A stretch of DNA of 64,000 nt, from positions 251,736 to 315,735 of the forward strand of contig NZ_BFBB01000007.1 of assembly GCF_003114855.1 (NCBI RefSeq), written 5' to 3'. Source of the stretch: Leptospira ryugenii (GTDB taxonomy: Bacteria; Spirochaetota; Leptospiria; Leptospirales; Leptospiraceae). How positions within the stretch are numbered: position 1 is the stretch's first letter; each line of letters starts with the position of its first letter. The translations under genes were made by a program, and so were the position numbers. The notes beneath the pieces are model-generated. The model saw only the letters and a program-made list of their open reading frames with translations, was not told the origin of the DNA and searched no databases. Shown one piece after another: positions 15,909 to 25,921 of the stretch.

Positions 15909-16355
15909 TTATTTTTGGTATCGATTGCGAAATGCCTCTGGAACTGGCATTGTTTTCTTCTCTTTGTAGTCAAAAAAGATGAGAACAGTTTTTGAAAGCG
16001 CAGCTAATTCTCCATTTTCTTTTATAACGGCTGTAATAAGATCGAAGGATTTATTTCCAAAATTTGTAGGTTGGATTCTGAAGGTTAAGACTTCACCTGC
16101 CTTTACTTCACTTTTAAACTCCACTTCCATTTTGGGTACGATGATATTGGATCCTGCAAAATTCCATTTGGAATCTCCATTGGAGGCGAGGAAAAGATCA
16201 AATGCTTCGTTGATCAAAAGCACCATGTTCTCATATGTCACATGACTAACGTATGCACCTGTTGCCGTTATGGCGCTTCGTGCATCCGCGTGTCGAACAG
16301 GGAATTTTGTCTCATAAGCAAAGTCAGTTGGTAAATTAAATCCAGTTTCTCCCAT
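15909..16355 (-). CDS. Acyl-CoA thioesterase, hotdog fold
   Basis: A 148-residue single hotdog domain. KFPVRHADARSAITATGAYVSH near residues 14-35 occupies the position of the 4HBT active-site loop, although the usual YxDxD is replaced by RHADARS. TFRIQPTNFGNKSFDLITAV and KTVLIFFDYKEKKTMPVPEAF are shared in pattern with the larger thioesterase just downstream, suggesting that the two are paralogues. First gene of the minus-strand operon, with its 5' end 140 bp from the divergent KAS II gene. Confidence 0.8.
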   Translation of the reverse strand: MGETGFNLPTDFAYETKFPVRHADARSAITATGAYVSHVTYENMVLLINEAFDLFLASNGDSKWNFAGSNIIVPKMEVEFKSEVKAGEVLTFRIQPTNFGNKSFDLITAVIKENGELAALSKTVLIFFDYKEKKTMPVPEAFRNRYQK

Positions 16356-16495
16356 ATTCCCTCACATACACAATAAAACCTTGATCAGCTTAAATATCGA
16401 CCTTTGCAATTACGATCTTTAAAAAAGCAAAAACTGAGTGGACAAGCAAATCAGTAGCACATAGATAGAATCTACCTTTTTGTATAGGAGAGTGC

Positions 16496-17770
16496 ATGAC
16501 CGAGAGAAGAAACCAAAGAGTTGTGATCACTGGCATCGGCGTAATCTTACCAAATGCACTTTCCGTCCAAGACTTTTGGGATCACATGAAAAAGGGAGAG
16601 TCGCAAGTTGATTTTTTAACTCGCTTCTCCACAGAAGATATTCGCGTTAAAACAGGCGCCGAATTACGCGAATTTGACTATAGCACCCATTTACCTGACC
16701 TTAGCCCCGCTCACGCTCGTTATTACAACCGCGAAACACTCGCCATTATGTCTGCATTAGGCGACGCACAAAAAGATGCTGGTTTAAACCGCAATTCTGT
16801 TGCCCCATCTAGGGTGGGATTCATCGACTCATCTTCTCGTGCCTCATTGGCCTGGTGGGAGCATGCTTGGCAAATTTATAATGATTCTAAAGATGACAAA
16901 ATTTTTGATAAATATGCCGTTCTTACGTCCATGGCATCAAATCCAACAAACCTAACTGCGATTTATGCGAATATCCAGGGCTTTGTCACTACAGTGACTG
17001 CCGCTTGTGTAGGTGGTCACCATGCAGTTGCCCTTTGTTATCAGGCGATCCGAAAAAATCGAGCGGACGTAATGTACGCAGGTGGGCATGAGTTTCCTTT
17101 ACTAAAACCATTGATCAAAATGTACTCTGATCCGAGTAGTTCGGTCATGTCCACAGAATCCAAAGATCCAAAAAAAGCAATGAGGCCCTATGATCGATCT
17201 CGAGAAGGTTTTGTCTTAGGAGAAGGTGCAATTTGCCTTTGCCTAGAATCCTATGACCATGCAGTCAAAAGAGGAGCTAGGATCTATGCAGAAATCAATG
17301 GTACACTTAGTTACAATGAAGCGAGCCATGCCATGAGAATGGATATGACAGGCAGTAAAGCGGCAAAAGGACTTTCCGATCTTCTGAGAATTGCCAGGCA
17401 CCCACTGAAAGATATTGATTACTTTTGTGGTCACGGAACAGCGACGCACAACAACGACTTAGCAGAAAGCCGAGCGATCAAATTGCTCTATGATGGCGCC
17501 CCTGTAAGCACCTGGGCTCCCGTTGGTTCCATAAAACCCATCTATGGTCACACCTTCGGCGCCGCAGGCATCATCAACCTGGCAGCTTCCGCTTTAATGA
17601 TCCACAACCAAACGCTAGTTCCAACAATCAATTTAAAAGATCCGGATGATGAGTGCGACCATGACCATATCGCCGAAGGTTATCGAGAACAAAAGGTCAA
17701 AAATATCATTTCTTTGGCATTTGCCATTGGTAGCCAATCCTCGTTTGTGAGTTTAGCAAAGGTCGAATAA
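16496..17770 (+). CDS. Beta-ketoacyl synthase, KAS I/II (FabF-like)
   Basis: A 424-residue ketosynthase preceded by TAGGAGAG. The catalytic triad is in place: Cys171 in VTAACVGGHH, His313 in CGHGTATHNND and His352 in IYGHTFGAAG. The nucleophile context (AACVGG) differs from the usual TACA-S/G of housekeeping FabF, so this is probably a specialised enzyme. It condenses an acyl thioester with malonyl-ACP or a related extender. It is first in a plus-strand run with a CoA-transferase (6 bp gap) and a KAS III (1 bp gap), and is divergent from thioesterase/SDR genes. No acyl carrier protein gene is seen here. Confidence 0.9.
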   Translation: MTERRNQRVVITGIGVILPNALSVQDFWDHMKKGESQVDFLTRFSTEDIRVKTGAELREFDYSTHLPDLSPAHARYYNRETLAIMSALGDAQKDAGLNRNSVAPSRVGFIDSSSRASLAWWEHAWQIYNDSKDDKIFDKYAVLTSMASNPTNLTAIYANIQGFVTTVTAACVGGHHAVALCYQAIRKNRADVMYAGGHEFPLLKPLIKMYSDPSSSVMSTESKDPKKAMRPYDRSREGFVLGEGAICLCLESYDHAVKRGARIYAEINGTLSYNEASHAMRMDMTGSKAAKGLSDLLRIARHPLKDIDYFCGHGTATHNNDLAESRAIKLLYDGAPVSTWAPVGSIKPIYGHTFGAAGIINLAASALMIHNQTLVPTINLKDPDDECDHDHIAEGYREQKVKNIISLAFAIGSQSSFVSLAKVE

Positions 17771-17776
17771 ACATTC

Positions 17777-19528
17777 ATGCCTAGAAAGCCTCAAATTTTT
17801 AGCGATCCGGACACGATGATCCGAGAGCTGATCCCTCTGGGGGCCTACCTCCATTTGGCTGCCACCATGTCTCGTCCAAACGCTTTAATCTACGCTCTCG
17901 CCAGGCAATTTTTTGATAAAGATCCAAAATTCACCGTGAGTGTTGCCGGCTTACATTCAAGTGCACATGCTCTCACTATGAGTGGAGTCCTCTCCAAAAT
18001 CATCACTGGATTTGCCGGAGACAATTACCCTCGGCCACAACCGAACGCTTTGTATTCTAACATTTTAAAGGGAGAACCTTTTGAAGCAGAACTTTGGTCT
18101 CTCTTGACCCTTGTCCAACGACTGCAAGCAGGTGCTATGCGTTTGCCAGGATTTGTGACAAATTCTTTGGTTCGAACAGACATGATCACCGACAAACTCG
18201 GAAAAACGGTCCATCTCTATCAGGCTCCCGACTCAACAGAAAAGGATCCAAATCGATTTGCTGTGATCCAACCCTTACATCCCGATTACACTTTAATCCA
18301 TGCAGTTTTGGGAGATGAAGATGGCAATCTTGTTCTCACTCATCCTTCTGGGGAAGGAGTATGGGGAGCGATGGCCGCGACAAAAGGTGTTGTTGCCAGT
18401 TGCGAACGGATTGTTCCCAGTGGAAGTATACCAGCAGAACTAATCTCCATTCCTGGGACCAAGGTGATCGGCCTTTGTGAGGCAAATTTTGGTGCCCATC
18501 CACAATCCTTACGAGTGTTTCCTTTGCCTCACCTTTCCATTTTCAAAGACCTTTCCACCTATATGGATGACTATGAATTTCAGATTGAGGCAAACCAAGC
18601 TGCTGCAGGAGAGGAAAAGTTTCGCAAACGATGGATGGAGGAATGGGTCTACGCTCGAAAGACCCATGAAGAATACCTAGGGCATTTAGGAAGCCAAAGG
18701 CTAAGAAAACTCAAACAACTTCCGCAGCCACAAGATCTCATGCCTGCCCAGGACCCAGAGTCAGTCAATGACTCAGAACAGATGATCATTCTTGCGGCAA
18801 GAGCTATCATGGAACATGTGAAACGAAGAGGTTACACCACCCTCTTAGCAGGTATAGGAGCAGCACATATCGCCTGTTGGACGGCAGCTCGACTCCTTGA
18901 AAAGGAAGGGATACGAGTCCATGTGATGACGGAACTGGGATTTTATTCCATGACTCCCTCTATGGGAGATGTATTTTTATTTAGCCAATTGCATGCAAAT
19001 GGCTCTCAAGGACTTTCAGACATCACTCAAATTTTAGGTATGCTTGTACCCGATAAGTGTTTGGGAGTCATGGGTGCTGCAGAAATTGATTGGTTTGGGA
19101 ATGTGAATTCCATCGCAACTTCGAAAGGTAAATTTATTGTAGGTTCTGGTGGGGCCAATGATATCGCCTCCACCGCAGATTGTATCATTGTTGCTAAGGC
19201 AATCCGCCAGAGATATGTCAGAAAGGTAAACTTTATCACTACCAATGGAGATCGCGTCAAAGAGGCAGTCTGTCAATTTGGCCGTTTCCGTCGGGACAAG
19301 ATGGAACATATCTTTGAATTCACCAATTGGATAGCTCCTCCTTCCGATCCTGAGATGGACAGTGAAGAAGCAGTACTCAAATTTACCAATTGGTTTGCGC
19401 CCGATGAAGTTCCACCCAAAGAAGAACCAAAACCAACTTCTGAGGAGCTTACGATCTTACGGTCGCTTGATCCAGAGCGCATTTATATAGAACAGTTTAT
19501 GGTTTACAGAAGCCTTCCAGGAGAATGA
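17777..19528 (+). CDS. Fused two-domain class I CoA-transferase family protein
   Basis: A 583-residue protein. The N-terminal half (about 10-300) resembles an alpha subunit of class I CoA-transferases of the glutaconate type; the C-terminal half (about 335-520) resembles the beta subunit, with AGIGAAHIACWTAARLL, the possible catalytic Glu386 in VMTELGFYS, and the family glycine motif GSGGANDIAS (457-466). Class I enzymes move CoA through a glutamyl-CoA intermediate. The unusual feature is the fusion plus a long acidic linker and tail. Between KAS II and KAS III it may activate a carboxylate starter for condensation, or act like the decarboxylase-like GctAB homologues used in myxobacterial isovaleryl-CoA synthesis. 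The substrate is unknown. Confidence 0.78.
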   Translation: MPRKPQIFSDPDTMIRELIPLGAYLHLAATMSRPNALIYALARQFFDKDPKFTVSVAGLHSSAHALTMSGVLSKIITGFAGDNYPRPQPNALYSNILKGEPFEAELWSLLTLVQRLQAGAMRLPGFVTNSLVRTDMITDKLGKTVHLYQAPDSTEKDPNRFAVIQPLHPDYTLIHAVLGDEDGNLVLTHPSGEGVWGAMAATKGVVASCERIVPSGSIPAELISIPGTKVIGLCEANFGAHPQSLRVFPLPHLSIFKDLSTYMDDYEFQIEANQAAAGEEKFRKRWMEEWVYARKTHEEYLGHLGSQRLRKLKQLPQPQDLMPAQDPESVNDSEQMIILAARAIMEHVKRRGYTTLLAGIGAAHIACWTAARLLEKEGIRVHVMTELGFYSMTPSMGDVFLFSQLHANGSQGLSDITQILGMLVPDKCLGVMGAAEIDWFGNVNSIATSKGKFIVGSGGANDIASTADCIIVAKAIRQRYVRKVNFITTNGDRVKEAVCQFGRFRRDKMEHIFEFTNWIAPPSDPEMDSEEAVLKFTNWFAPDEVPPKEEPKPTSEELTILRSLDPERIYIEQFMVYRSLPGE

Positions 19529-19529
19529 A

Positions 19530-20513
19530 ATGAGTCGCATGGGCAGCAAAGATTTGAAGTATTTGGGAGTGGAGTTCCGAGGTGTAGGTCACTACTTGCC
19601 GGAAAGGGTGATTTATAATGATGAGATCAAAAGTCGACTCAAATACCCAGAAATGCACCCTGCAGAAAAGGCGGTCATAGGAAATATTGGGGTCACAGAA
19701 AGACATAGAGTGAACGAAACAGAAACCGTTCCCTACATGGCAATGAAGGCCGCACAAGACGCGTTAGCCGACGCAAAGATGAAACCGGAAGAAATTGACC
19801 TTTTCATCTTAGCAAACTGGACAGATAGGTATTATCTTCCCGACTTGGCACCTCAAGCTAGCAAACTTACTGGCACAAAAAATGCTCTCGCCTTTGACAT
19901 TTCCACCGCTTGCACAGGCTTTGTGCATGGTGTTCAAATGGCGGCCTGCTACTTACAATCGGGTCGTTGGAAAAATGCTCTGGTTGTTGGTTCTGAACGA
20001 TTTTCAGTACGGACTCGTATGGGTGGCTATGGTGAGTTCACTGCTGGGGATGCAGCAGCTGGTGTAGTACTCTCCGCAAATCCCCAAACCGATACAGGCC
20101 TCATTGACTCGTTTCTAGTCGATGTAGCCGACCTTGCGGATATTATCGTGACGGGTCCTCCTCCTCAAAGTTATGTCAAGAGTTATCCAGAGTTAGTAAC
20201 AAATGCTGCGGATTTGACTTTAAAAGCCTTTGATTTACTCATGGAGAAATACGGTCTCACAGAGAAAGATGTAGACTGGGTCATTCCACACCCGGGGACT
20301 GATGTAGTTGTTCAGGATGTTTTGAATCGTATCAAGTTTCCGAGAGAGAGAGTATTGGGCAATTTTGATCGAGTGGGAAATGCTTCTGCTGCTTCCATCC
20401 CAATCGTGATTTCTGAATATTATAAAAAGGGAATCATCAAAAAAGGACAACTCCTTCTCACGCCGGCAGTCGGTGGTGGGTTTTACTGGGGTGGTTTGTT
20501 GTTTCGTTTTTAG
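19530..20513 (+). CDS. 3-oxoacyl-ACP synthase III (KAS III, FabH-like)
   Basis: A 327-residue ketosynthase with the KAS III triad: Cys128 in ISTACTGF, His254 in VIPHPGTD and Asn284 in RVGNASAAS. KAS III enzymes start chains from acyl-CoA. The HPGTD motif differs from the HQAN of housekeeping FabH, which helps bind ACP, so the partner may be another carrier or CoA. The start follows the CoA-transferase stop by 1 bp with AGGAG inside that gene's end. The next gene, a giant kinase/phosphatase, begins 20 bp later with no terminator visible. Confidence 0.9.
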   Translation: MSRMGSKDLKYLGVEFRGVGHYLPERVIYNDEIKSRLKYPEMHPAEKAVIGNIGVTERHRVNETETVPYMAMKAAQDALADAKMKPEEIDLFILANWTDRYYLPDLAPQASKLTGTKNALAFDISTACTGFVHGVQMAACYLQSGRWKNALVVGSERFSVRTRMGGYGEFTAGDAAAGVVLSANPQTDTGLIDSFLVDVADLADIIVTGPPPQSYVKSYPELVTNAADLTLKAFDLLMEKYGLTEKDVDWVIPHPGTDVVVQDVLNRIKFPRERVLGNFDRVGNASAASIPIVISEYYKKGIIKKGQLLLTPAVGGGFYWGGLLFRF

Positions 20514-20532
20514 TTTTGAAGAGAGTTAGATT

Positions 20533-23500
20533 ATGATTTCACTTTCCGGATACCAAATCCGCAAACGGATGAATGCAGAAGGTTCTCCTTCACAGGTGTA
20601 TTTAGCCGTATCCAATGAAGAAAATAAAGAGGTTGTCGTAAAGTATGTTGGCATCTCTGACCCTTTACATGCAGCGATTGTAAACTTAAGAAATGAATTC
20701 GAAATCTTAACCTACCTGCACAAAGAAGGACTAGGCATAAAGCCTTTCGAGTTTCGAAGGTTGCCAGATGGGCACGCACTAGTCATGGACTACTTAAAAG
20801 GGCTCTTTTTGCCCGACATGGTAGAAAACAAAGATGCCCACATCATGCCACTTAACATGTTCTATGACGTTGCAATTACCTTGGCTGAAGACCTTGCAGA
20901 GTTGCACCGCCATAAAGTAATGCATAAGGACATCAAACCAGACAACGTCATTTACTTTCCAGATAGAAACAAAGCAAAATTGATCGACTTTGGAATTTCA
21001 ACCAGACTCTCCAAAGAAGAAAGCGGCTTCTATGCACCCAACCAATTAGAAGGTTCCGTTCAGTACATTTCCCCTGAACAAACAGGTCGTATGAACCGAT
21101 CGGTTGACTATCGCACGGACTTTTACTCTTTAGGTATCTTATACTATGAGCTTAGCACAGGACAATTGCCATTCAAAGGTTCAGACCTTATGGAGATTAT
21201 CCACTCTCACATTGCGAAGCCACCTCGTCCACCCATAGAAGTCAACACCAACCTCCCTGCCTCTCTAAATGCGATCATTTTACGCCTGTTAGAAAAGAAT
21301 GCAGAAAATCGATACCAAACTGCATACGGTCTTAAGGTAGATTTAGAAAAATCCCACAAACTATTTAAAGAGGGAAAACTAAATGAAACGTTTGCATTAG
21401 GCGCAAGAGACTTCTCAGAAGAATTCCGTATTCCCCAAAAACTTTATGGAAGAGAGGACGAACTCAAACAACTTCTTCAAACGTTCAATCGAGTTGGCTT
21501 AGAAGGAACGACCGAAGTAGTTCTCATCGGAGGTTATTCCGGAGTCGGTAAGTCTTCCCTAGTAAAAGAAGTCCAAAAACCGATCACTGCTCTCAGAGGA
21601 TATTTTCTGAGTGGAAAATACGACCAGTACAACCGTAGCGAACCTTTCAGTGCCATTTTACAAGTATTCTCCTCTCTGGTTCGTATGATCTTAACAGAAC
21701 CACCTGAATCCATTGCACGTTGGAAGGAAAGGATTATCTCTGCCCTAGGTAGCAATGGAAAGGTAATCACAGATATCTTACCTGATTTAGTTCATATCAT
21801 CGGCGAACAAAAGTCAGTTGCAGAAATGGGTGCCAGCGAGAACGCAAACCGATTCTATGCGGTATTTTTGGATTTTATCCGAGTCTTCGCGGACCGAGAG
21901 CATCCTCTTGCCATCTTTTTAGATGACATGCAATGGGCAGATTCTGCTTCGCTACAATTGCTCCGTACACTTTTGGATGACCGTACGACTGGTTCTCTTT
22001 TTATCATGCTCGCATACAGAGACAATGAAACAGATGCAAACCATCCTTTTACAATTTTAATTGAAGATATCAAAAAAGAAAGTGGTAGCCTTCCCAACAT
22101 CAATTTAAAACCGCTTAACATCGATCATATTGCCGAACTCTTAAGTGATTCTTTATACACAAGTAGAGAAAATGTTCGCGAGTTAGCTGAACTATTAGCT
22201 TCCAAAACAGGCGGAAACCCATTTTTTATCACGGAACTATTGAAACAATTGATCCGCCAAGATTTGATACGCTTTGACTCGACTGCTGGCGAGGAAGGAC
22301 AAGGTGCTTGGGTTTGGGAACTCAGTAAAATTAAAGATGCCGCTATCTCTGATAATGTTGTCGAGTTGCTATTGGAGAGGATGCGTTCTCTTCCCAAAGA
22401 AAACCAAGATCTCCTTAGGACTGCTTCGAGCATCGGCAACCAATTTGACTTGTATACCCTTTCTCAAATCACCCATTACCATTATGATGAGATTATCAAA
22501 TTGGTTTCTGGCACCGTGCGTGAAGAGCTTTTCATTCCCCTAGGTGAAGACTACCGCAAACTTGATTCCCTAGGTAAGGAAGATAACGAAGAGAACAAAC
22601 AGACAGCTATGTCAATTCGACTTCGGTTTCAACACGACCGAGTCCAACAAGCTGGTTACGAACTTCTTTCCGAAAAAGAGAGACCAGAGCTGCATTATGC
22701 AATCGCTAAGGTCATACTGTCAAATACTTCAAAAGAACTTCTAGAAGAGAAGATCTTTGATATTGTCGGACATTGTAACAAAGCAATACCAGCCACGAAC
22801 AATGCAGATGATTACAAAAAGTTTCTAGAGCTTAACCTCATCGCCGCCAAACGAGCTAGAAGTGCGGCAGCATATTCTCCTTGCCTTGACTATTTAAAAC
22901 AAGCCGAGAGCCTACTCCATAATATTCACAAAAACGAAGACCAAATTTGGAATAGCGATTACCAACAAGCGTACGATTTGTACAGAGGACTTGCCGAAGC
23001 AGAATATTTGAATGGAAATTTCGAAGCTTCAGAGTCACTCATATTCCGAATTCTGAAACATGTAAAAACACCACTCGAAAAAGCAGAAACCTACAAGATC
23101 TTAATTGTCCAATACTCTTTAAAGGCTGCCTACAAAGAATCAGTAGATGCCGGATTGGACGCGCTTAGGCTTTTGGGTATTGATATTTCAAAAGAAAATG
23201 TGGACGAGGCTATTGGAAAAGAAGTAGCACGCATCAAAGAATTGTCGGAAGGCAAAGCAACTGAGACCCTTATCGATGCACCATTGATGGATAAACCAGA
23301 GATGAGAGTTGCTGTCACTCTACTTACTGATTTGATGAGCCCTTGCTGGAACTCTTATCCAAACATGTTTCCGCTCTTAGTATTCCGCACCGTAAATCTT
23401 TACCTAGAACACGGGATGAACCCAGTATCATACGGCTATTCTTGTTACGGAATTATTTTAGGAAGTGGATTTGGTCAATTTAAGGATGGAGATGATTATG

Positions 23501-25887
23501 CTACACTCGCCTATCGAATAGCAGAAAAATTCCAATCAAAAGCAGACTTAACCAAAGCTGCAAACGTACTTGCAAACTTTACAAGTCCGTGGGTGCGCCA
23601 CGTCAAACATTCGGAAGAAGTCAATCGACAAGGTCTAGAAGCATCCTTAGAATCAGGCGAGTTCCAACATGGTTCCTTAGGTGCCATGAATACTCCAGTC
23701 TGTTTATTTTTCCAAGGGAAACAACTTTCTGAGTTTGCGCATGATATCAACAGACTTTTGTTATTCGGAAAAAAGGTAAAAAGTATCCTTGCAACAGAAA
23801 CTGTCCTCGCATTTGACCTAATTGTAAACAACCTAAGAGGCTTAACTCCTTCTGCCATGGATTTTAGAAATGCTTCCATGTCGGAGGCAGAATACCTCAA
23901 AACATGTGAAGAACACAAAGGTTTGTATTCCATTACTCTTTACAATATTTTGAAAGCACAAGCTCTCTTTATCTATGAAGAGCCCGAGGAAGCGCTAAAA
24001 CTTTTAGAAGAAGCAAACAAAAACATCGTTTTTCTTTTTGGTTTGGTGAGCAATGCAGAGCTTAATTTCTTTATCTCCTTATGTTTGGCAAGCTTGTACA
24101 AAATCCGCTCCACAAGTGAACGGAAAGAGATTGTACAAAAGATAAAAGTGAACCAAAAACAAATGAAAATCTGGGCACAATACAGCCCTGAAAATTTTTA
24201 TCATAAATACCTTCTGATCGAAGCAGAACTCGCCAGATTAGAATACAAAAACTGGAAAGCTGCAAAGCTCTATGACCAAGCAGTCTCCGAAGCAAGGGCT
24301 GGAGAGTTTGTCCAAATGGAAGCAATCATTTCTGAAGTAGCTGCCCGTTTTTGGTTATCCAAGAAGAACGATAGAAATGTAGCCGAGTATTACACTGATG
24401 CGTACAAATTGTACGAGCAATGGGGAGCTCAAAGAAAGTGTCTTGAACTAAAAGAAAGATACTCGGATTACATCATTGAAAATCGTCAGTTCACTGCAGC
24501 AAAGAACTTTGCCCTTACGATTTCTGCAACTACGACCGACATGTTCTCTGGACAGTCCTTGGACCTTCAATCAGTCGTAAAAAGTTCTGTTGCAATCTCC
24601 GGAGAAATCCAATTCGAAAGTTTGATCTCAAAATTAATGTCCATCATGATGGAAAACGCGGGTGCTGAAAAAGGTGTTTTACTCCTTCGAGATGGAGAAG
24701 GTCTTTTTGTGGAAGCAGAGTATAGCGTTGGAAAGGGTGAGATGAAAACTTTGATGCATAGCCCGCTTGAGGCGTACCAAAACCTCCCAAGGTCTATCAT
24801 TTACTTTACTGAGAGAACAAGGGAAATATTGGTACTCAATGCCGCTGTCCGCGATAATCGGTTTGCGATGGATAAATACATCCAAGAAAACCAAACCAAA
24901 TCTGTTTTCTGCGTTCCCATTCTCAAGCAGGGAGCTCTTTCTGGAATCCTCTATTTGGAGAACAATTTGTCTGAGGGTACGTTTACTCCGGATAGATTGC
25001 AAACCATTAATTTATTGAGTTCTCAGGCTGCGATCTCACTCGACAATGCTTTGTTATACCAAAGTTTGGAAGAAAAGGTCAAAGACCGCACACAAGAATT
25101 AGCACATGCCAATGAAGAACTAGCTGATAAAAACAAACACATTACAGAATCGATCACCTACTCACTCAATATCCAAAGGGCGATGCTTCCTGCAACCGAT
25201 GCTTTGAGCCAATCTTTCCGTGACTACTTTGTCTTATATTTACCCAAAGACATCGTATCAGGGGATTTTTTCTGGCACACAATTAAGGATGGCTCTGTTC
25301 TCTTCGCTGTTGCAGATTGTACGGGCCATGGGGTTCCTGGAGCTCTCATGTCGATGATTGGAATCAACTCCCTCAATGCAATTGTGAATGAAAAAGGAAT
25401 TACTGACCCTGGAAAGATCCTAGAAGAATTGAACATCCGAGTGCGTACTGTGCTCCGCCAGGATGATATGGATGCCAATTCGATGGATGGTATGGACATC
25501 TGTCTTGTCCGTTACACGGGAAATTCCCTCCAATTTGCGGGCGCAAAACGACCGCTCTATCTCTTTGGTCCAGAGGGTTACCGAGAGATCAAAGGGGACA
25601 AGGCGTCCATTGGCGGAAGGCAGAAAGAACAGTTTAGAACATATACTTGCCACGAGGTTTCGTATACTCCTGGTAAAACGGTTGCTTATCTATCGACAGA
25701 TGGATATACTGATCAATCGAACACAGAAAGGGTTAGGGTTTCTACGAAGAATTTCCTTAAAATTGCCGAGGAAAATTTGCAGCAACCTGGAGAAACCCAG
25801 AAGGATGCCTTCCTTTCCTTCCTCAGAGGCCACATGGGTACCGAGCAACAGAGGGATGACATTACCATAGCTGGGATTATGATTTAG
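20533..25887 (+). CDS. Ser/Thr kinase-AAA ATPase-GAF-SpoIIE phosphatase (SiaA-like output)
   Basis: A 1784-residue cytoplasmic signalling protein. Kinase domain about 1-270: Lys37 in VVVKYVG, HKDIKPDN at 131-138 with catalytic Asp133, DFG at 152-154. STAND/AAA-type ATPase from about 300: Walker A GGYSGVGKS at 333-341, Walker B IFLDDMQWAD near 458-467. A helical TPR-like region spans about 700-1330, a GAF domain about 1360-1510, then a coiled coil leading to a SpoIIE/PP2C phosphatase (about 1545-1784) with GDFFWH, ADCTGHGVPGALMS, GMDICLV and DDITIA metal-site motifs. Kinase-ATPase-GAF giants are known in bacteria; here both opposing activities are on one chain. SiaB, SiaC and a cyclase follow, so the phosphatase domain is the expected SiaC phosphatase. 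Confidence 0.9.
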   Translation: MISLSGYQIRKRMNAEGSPSQVYLAVSNEENKEVVVKYVGISDPLHAAIVNLRNEFEILTYLHKEGLGIKPFEFRRLPDGHALVMDYLKGLFLPDMVENKDAHIMPLNMFYDVAITLAEDLAELHRHKVMHKDIKPDNVIYFPDRNKAKLIDFGISTRLSKEESGFYAPNQLEGSVQYISPEQTGRMNRSVDYRTDFYSLGILYYELSTGQLPFKGSDLMEIIHSHIAKPPRPPIEVNTNLPASLNAIILRLLEKNAENRYQTAYGLKVDLEKSHKLFKEGKLNETFALGARDFSEEFRIPQKLYGREDELKQLLQTFNRVGLEGTTEVVLIGGYSGVGKSSLVKEVQKPITALRGYFLSGKYDQYNRSEPFSAILQVFSSLVRMILTEPPESIARWKERIISALGSNGKVITDILPDLVHIIGEQKSVAEMGASENANRFYAVFLDFIRVFADREHPLAIFLDDMQWADSASLQLLRTLLDDRTTGSLFIMLAYRDNETDANHPFTILIEDIKKESGSLPNINLKPLNIDHIAELLSDSLYTSRENVRELAELLASKTGGNPFFITELLKQLIRQDLIRFDSTAGEEGQGAWVWELSKIKDAAISDNVVELLLERMRSLPKENQDLLRTASSIGNQFDLYTLSQITHYHYDEIIKLVSGTVREELFIPLGEDYRKLDSLGKEDNEENKQTAMSIRLRFQHDRVQQAGYELLSEKERPELHYAIAKVILSNTSKELLEEKIFDIVGHCNKAIPATNNADDYKKFLELNLIAAKRARSAAAYSPCLDYLKQAESLLHNIHKNEDQIWNSDYQQAYDLYRGLAEAEYLNGNFEASESLIFRILKHVKTPLEKAETYKILIVQYSLKAAYKESVDAGLDALRLLGIDISKENVDEAIGKEVARIKELSEGKATETLIDAPLMDKPEMRVAVTLLTDLMSPCWNSYPNMFPLLVFRTVNLYLEHGMNPVSYGYSCYGIILGSGFGQFKDGDDYATLAYRIAEKFQSKADLTKAANVLANFTSPWVRHVKHSEEVNRQGLEASLESGEFQHGSLGAMNTPVCLFFQGKQLSEFAHDINRLLLFGKKVKSILATETVLAFDLIVNNLRGLTPSAMDFRNASMSEAEYLKTCEEHKGLYSITLYNILKAQALFIYEEPEEALKLLEEANKNIVFLFGLVSNAELNFFISLCLASLYKIRSTSERKEIVQKIKVNQKQMKIWAQYSPENFYHKYLLIEAELARLEYKNWKAAKLYDQAVSEARAGEFVQMEAIISEVAARFWLSKKNDRNVAEYYTDAYKLYEQWGAQRKCLELKERYSDYIIENRQFTAAKNFALTISATTTDMFSGQSLDLQSVVKSSVAISGEIQFESLISKLMSIMMENAGAEKGVLLLRDGEGLFVEAEYSVGKGEMKTLMHSPLEAYQNLPRSIIYFTERTREILVLNAAVRDNRFAMDKYIQENQTKSVFCVPILKQGALSGILYLENNLSEGTFTPDRLQTINLLSSQAAISLDNALLYQSLEEKVKDRTQELAHANEELADKNKHITESITYSLNIQRAMLPATDALSQSFRDYFVLYLPKDIVSGDFFWHTIKDGSVLFAVADCTGHGVPGALMSMIGINSLNAIVNEKGITDPGKILEELNIRVRTVLRQDDMDANSMDGMDICLVRYTGNSLQFAGAKRPLYLFGPEGYREIKGDKASIGGRQKEQFRTYTCHEVSYTPGKTVAYLSTDGYTDQSNTERVRVSTKNFLKIAEENLQQPGETQKDAFLSFLRGHMGTEQQRDDITIAGIMI

Positions 25888-25921
25888 CCTGAGAAATGCA
25901 GAGGAGTTAATTGGAAAACGT

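Noticed and set aside
21534..25653. Many 60-140-codon antisense frames inside the giant kinase gene
   Set aside because: All lie opposite conserved kinase, ATPase, GAF and SpoIIE sequence; their length is explained by the codon bias of the real gene.
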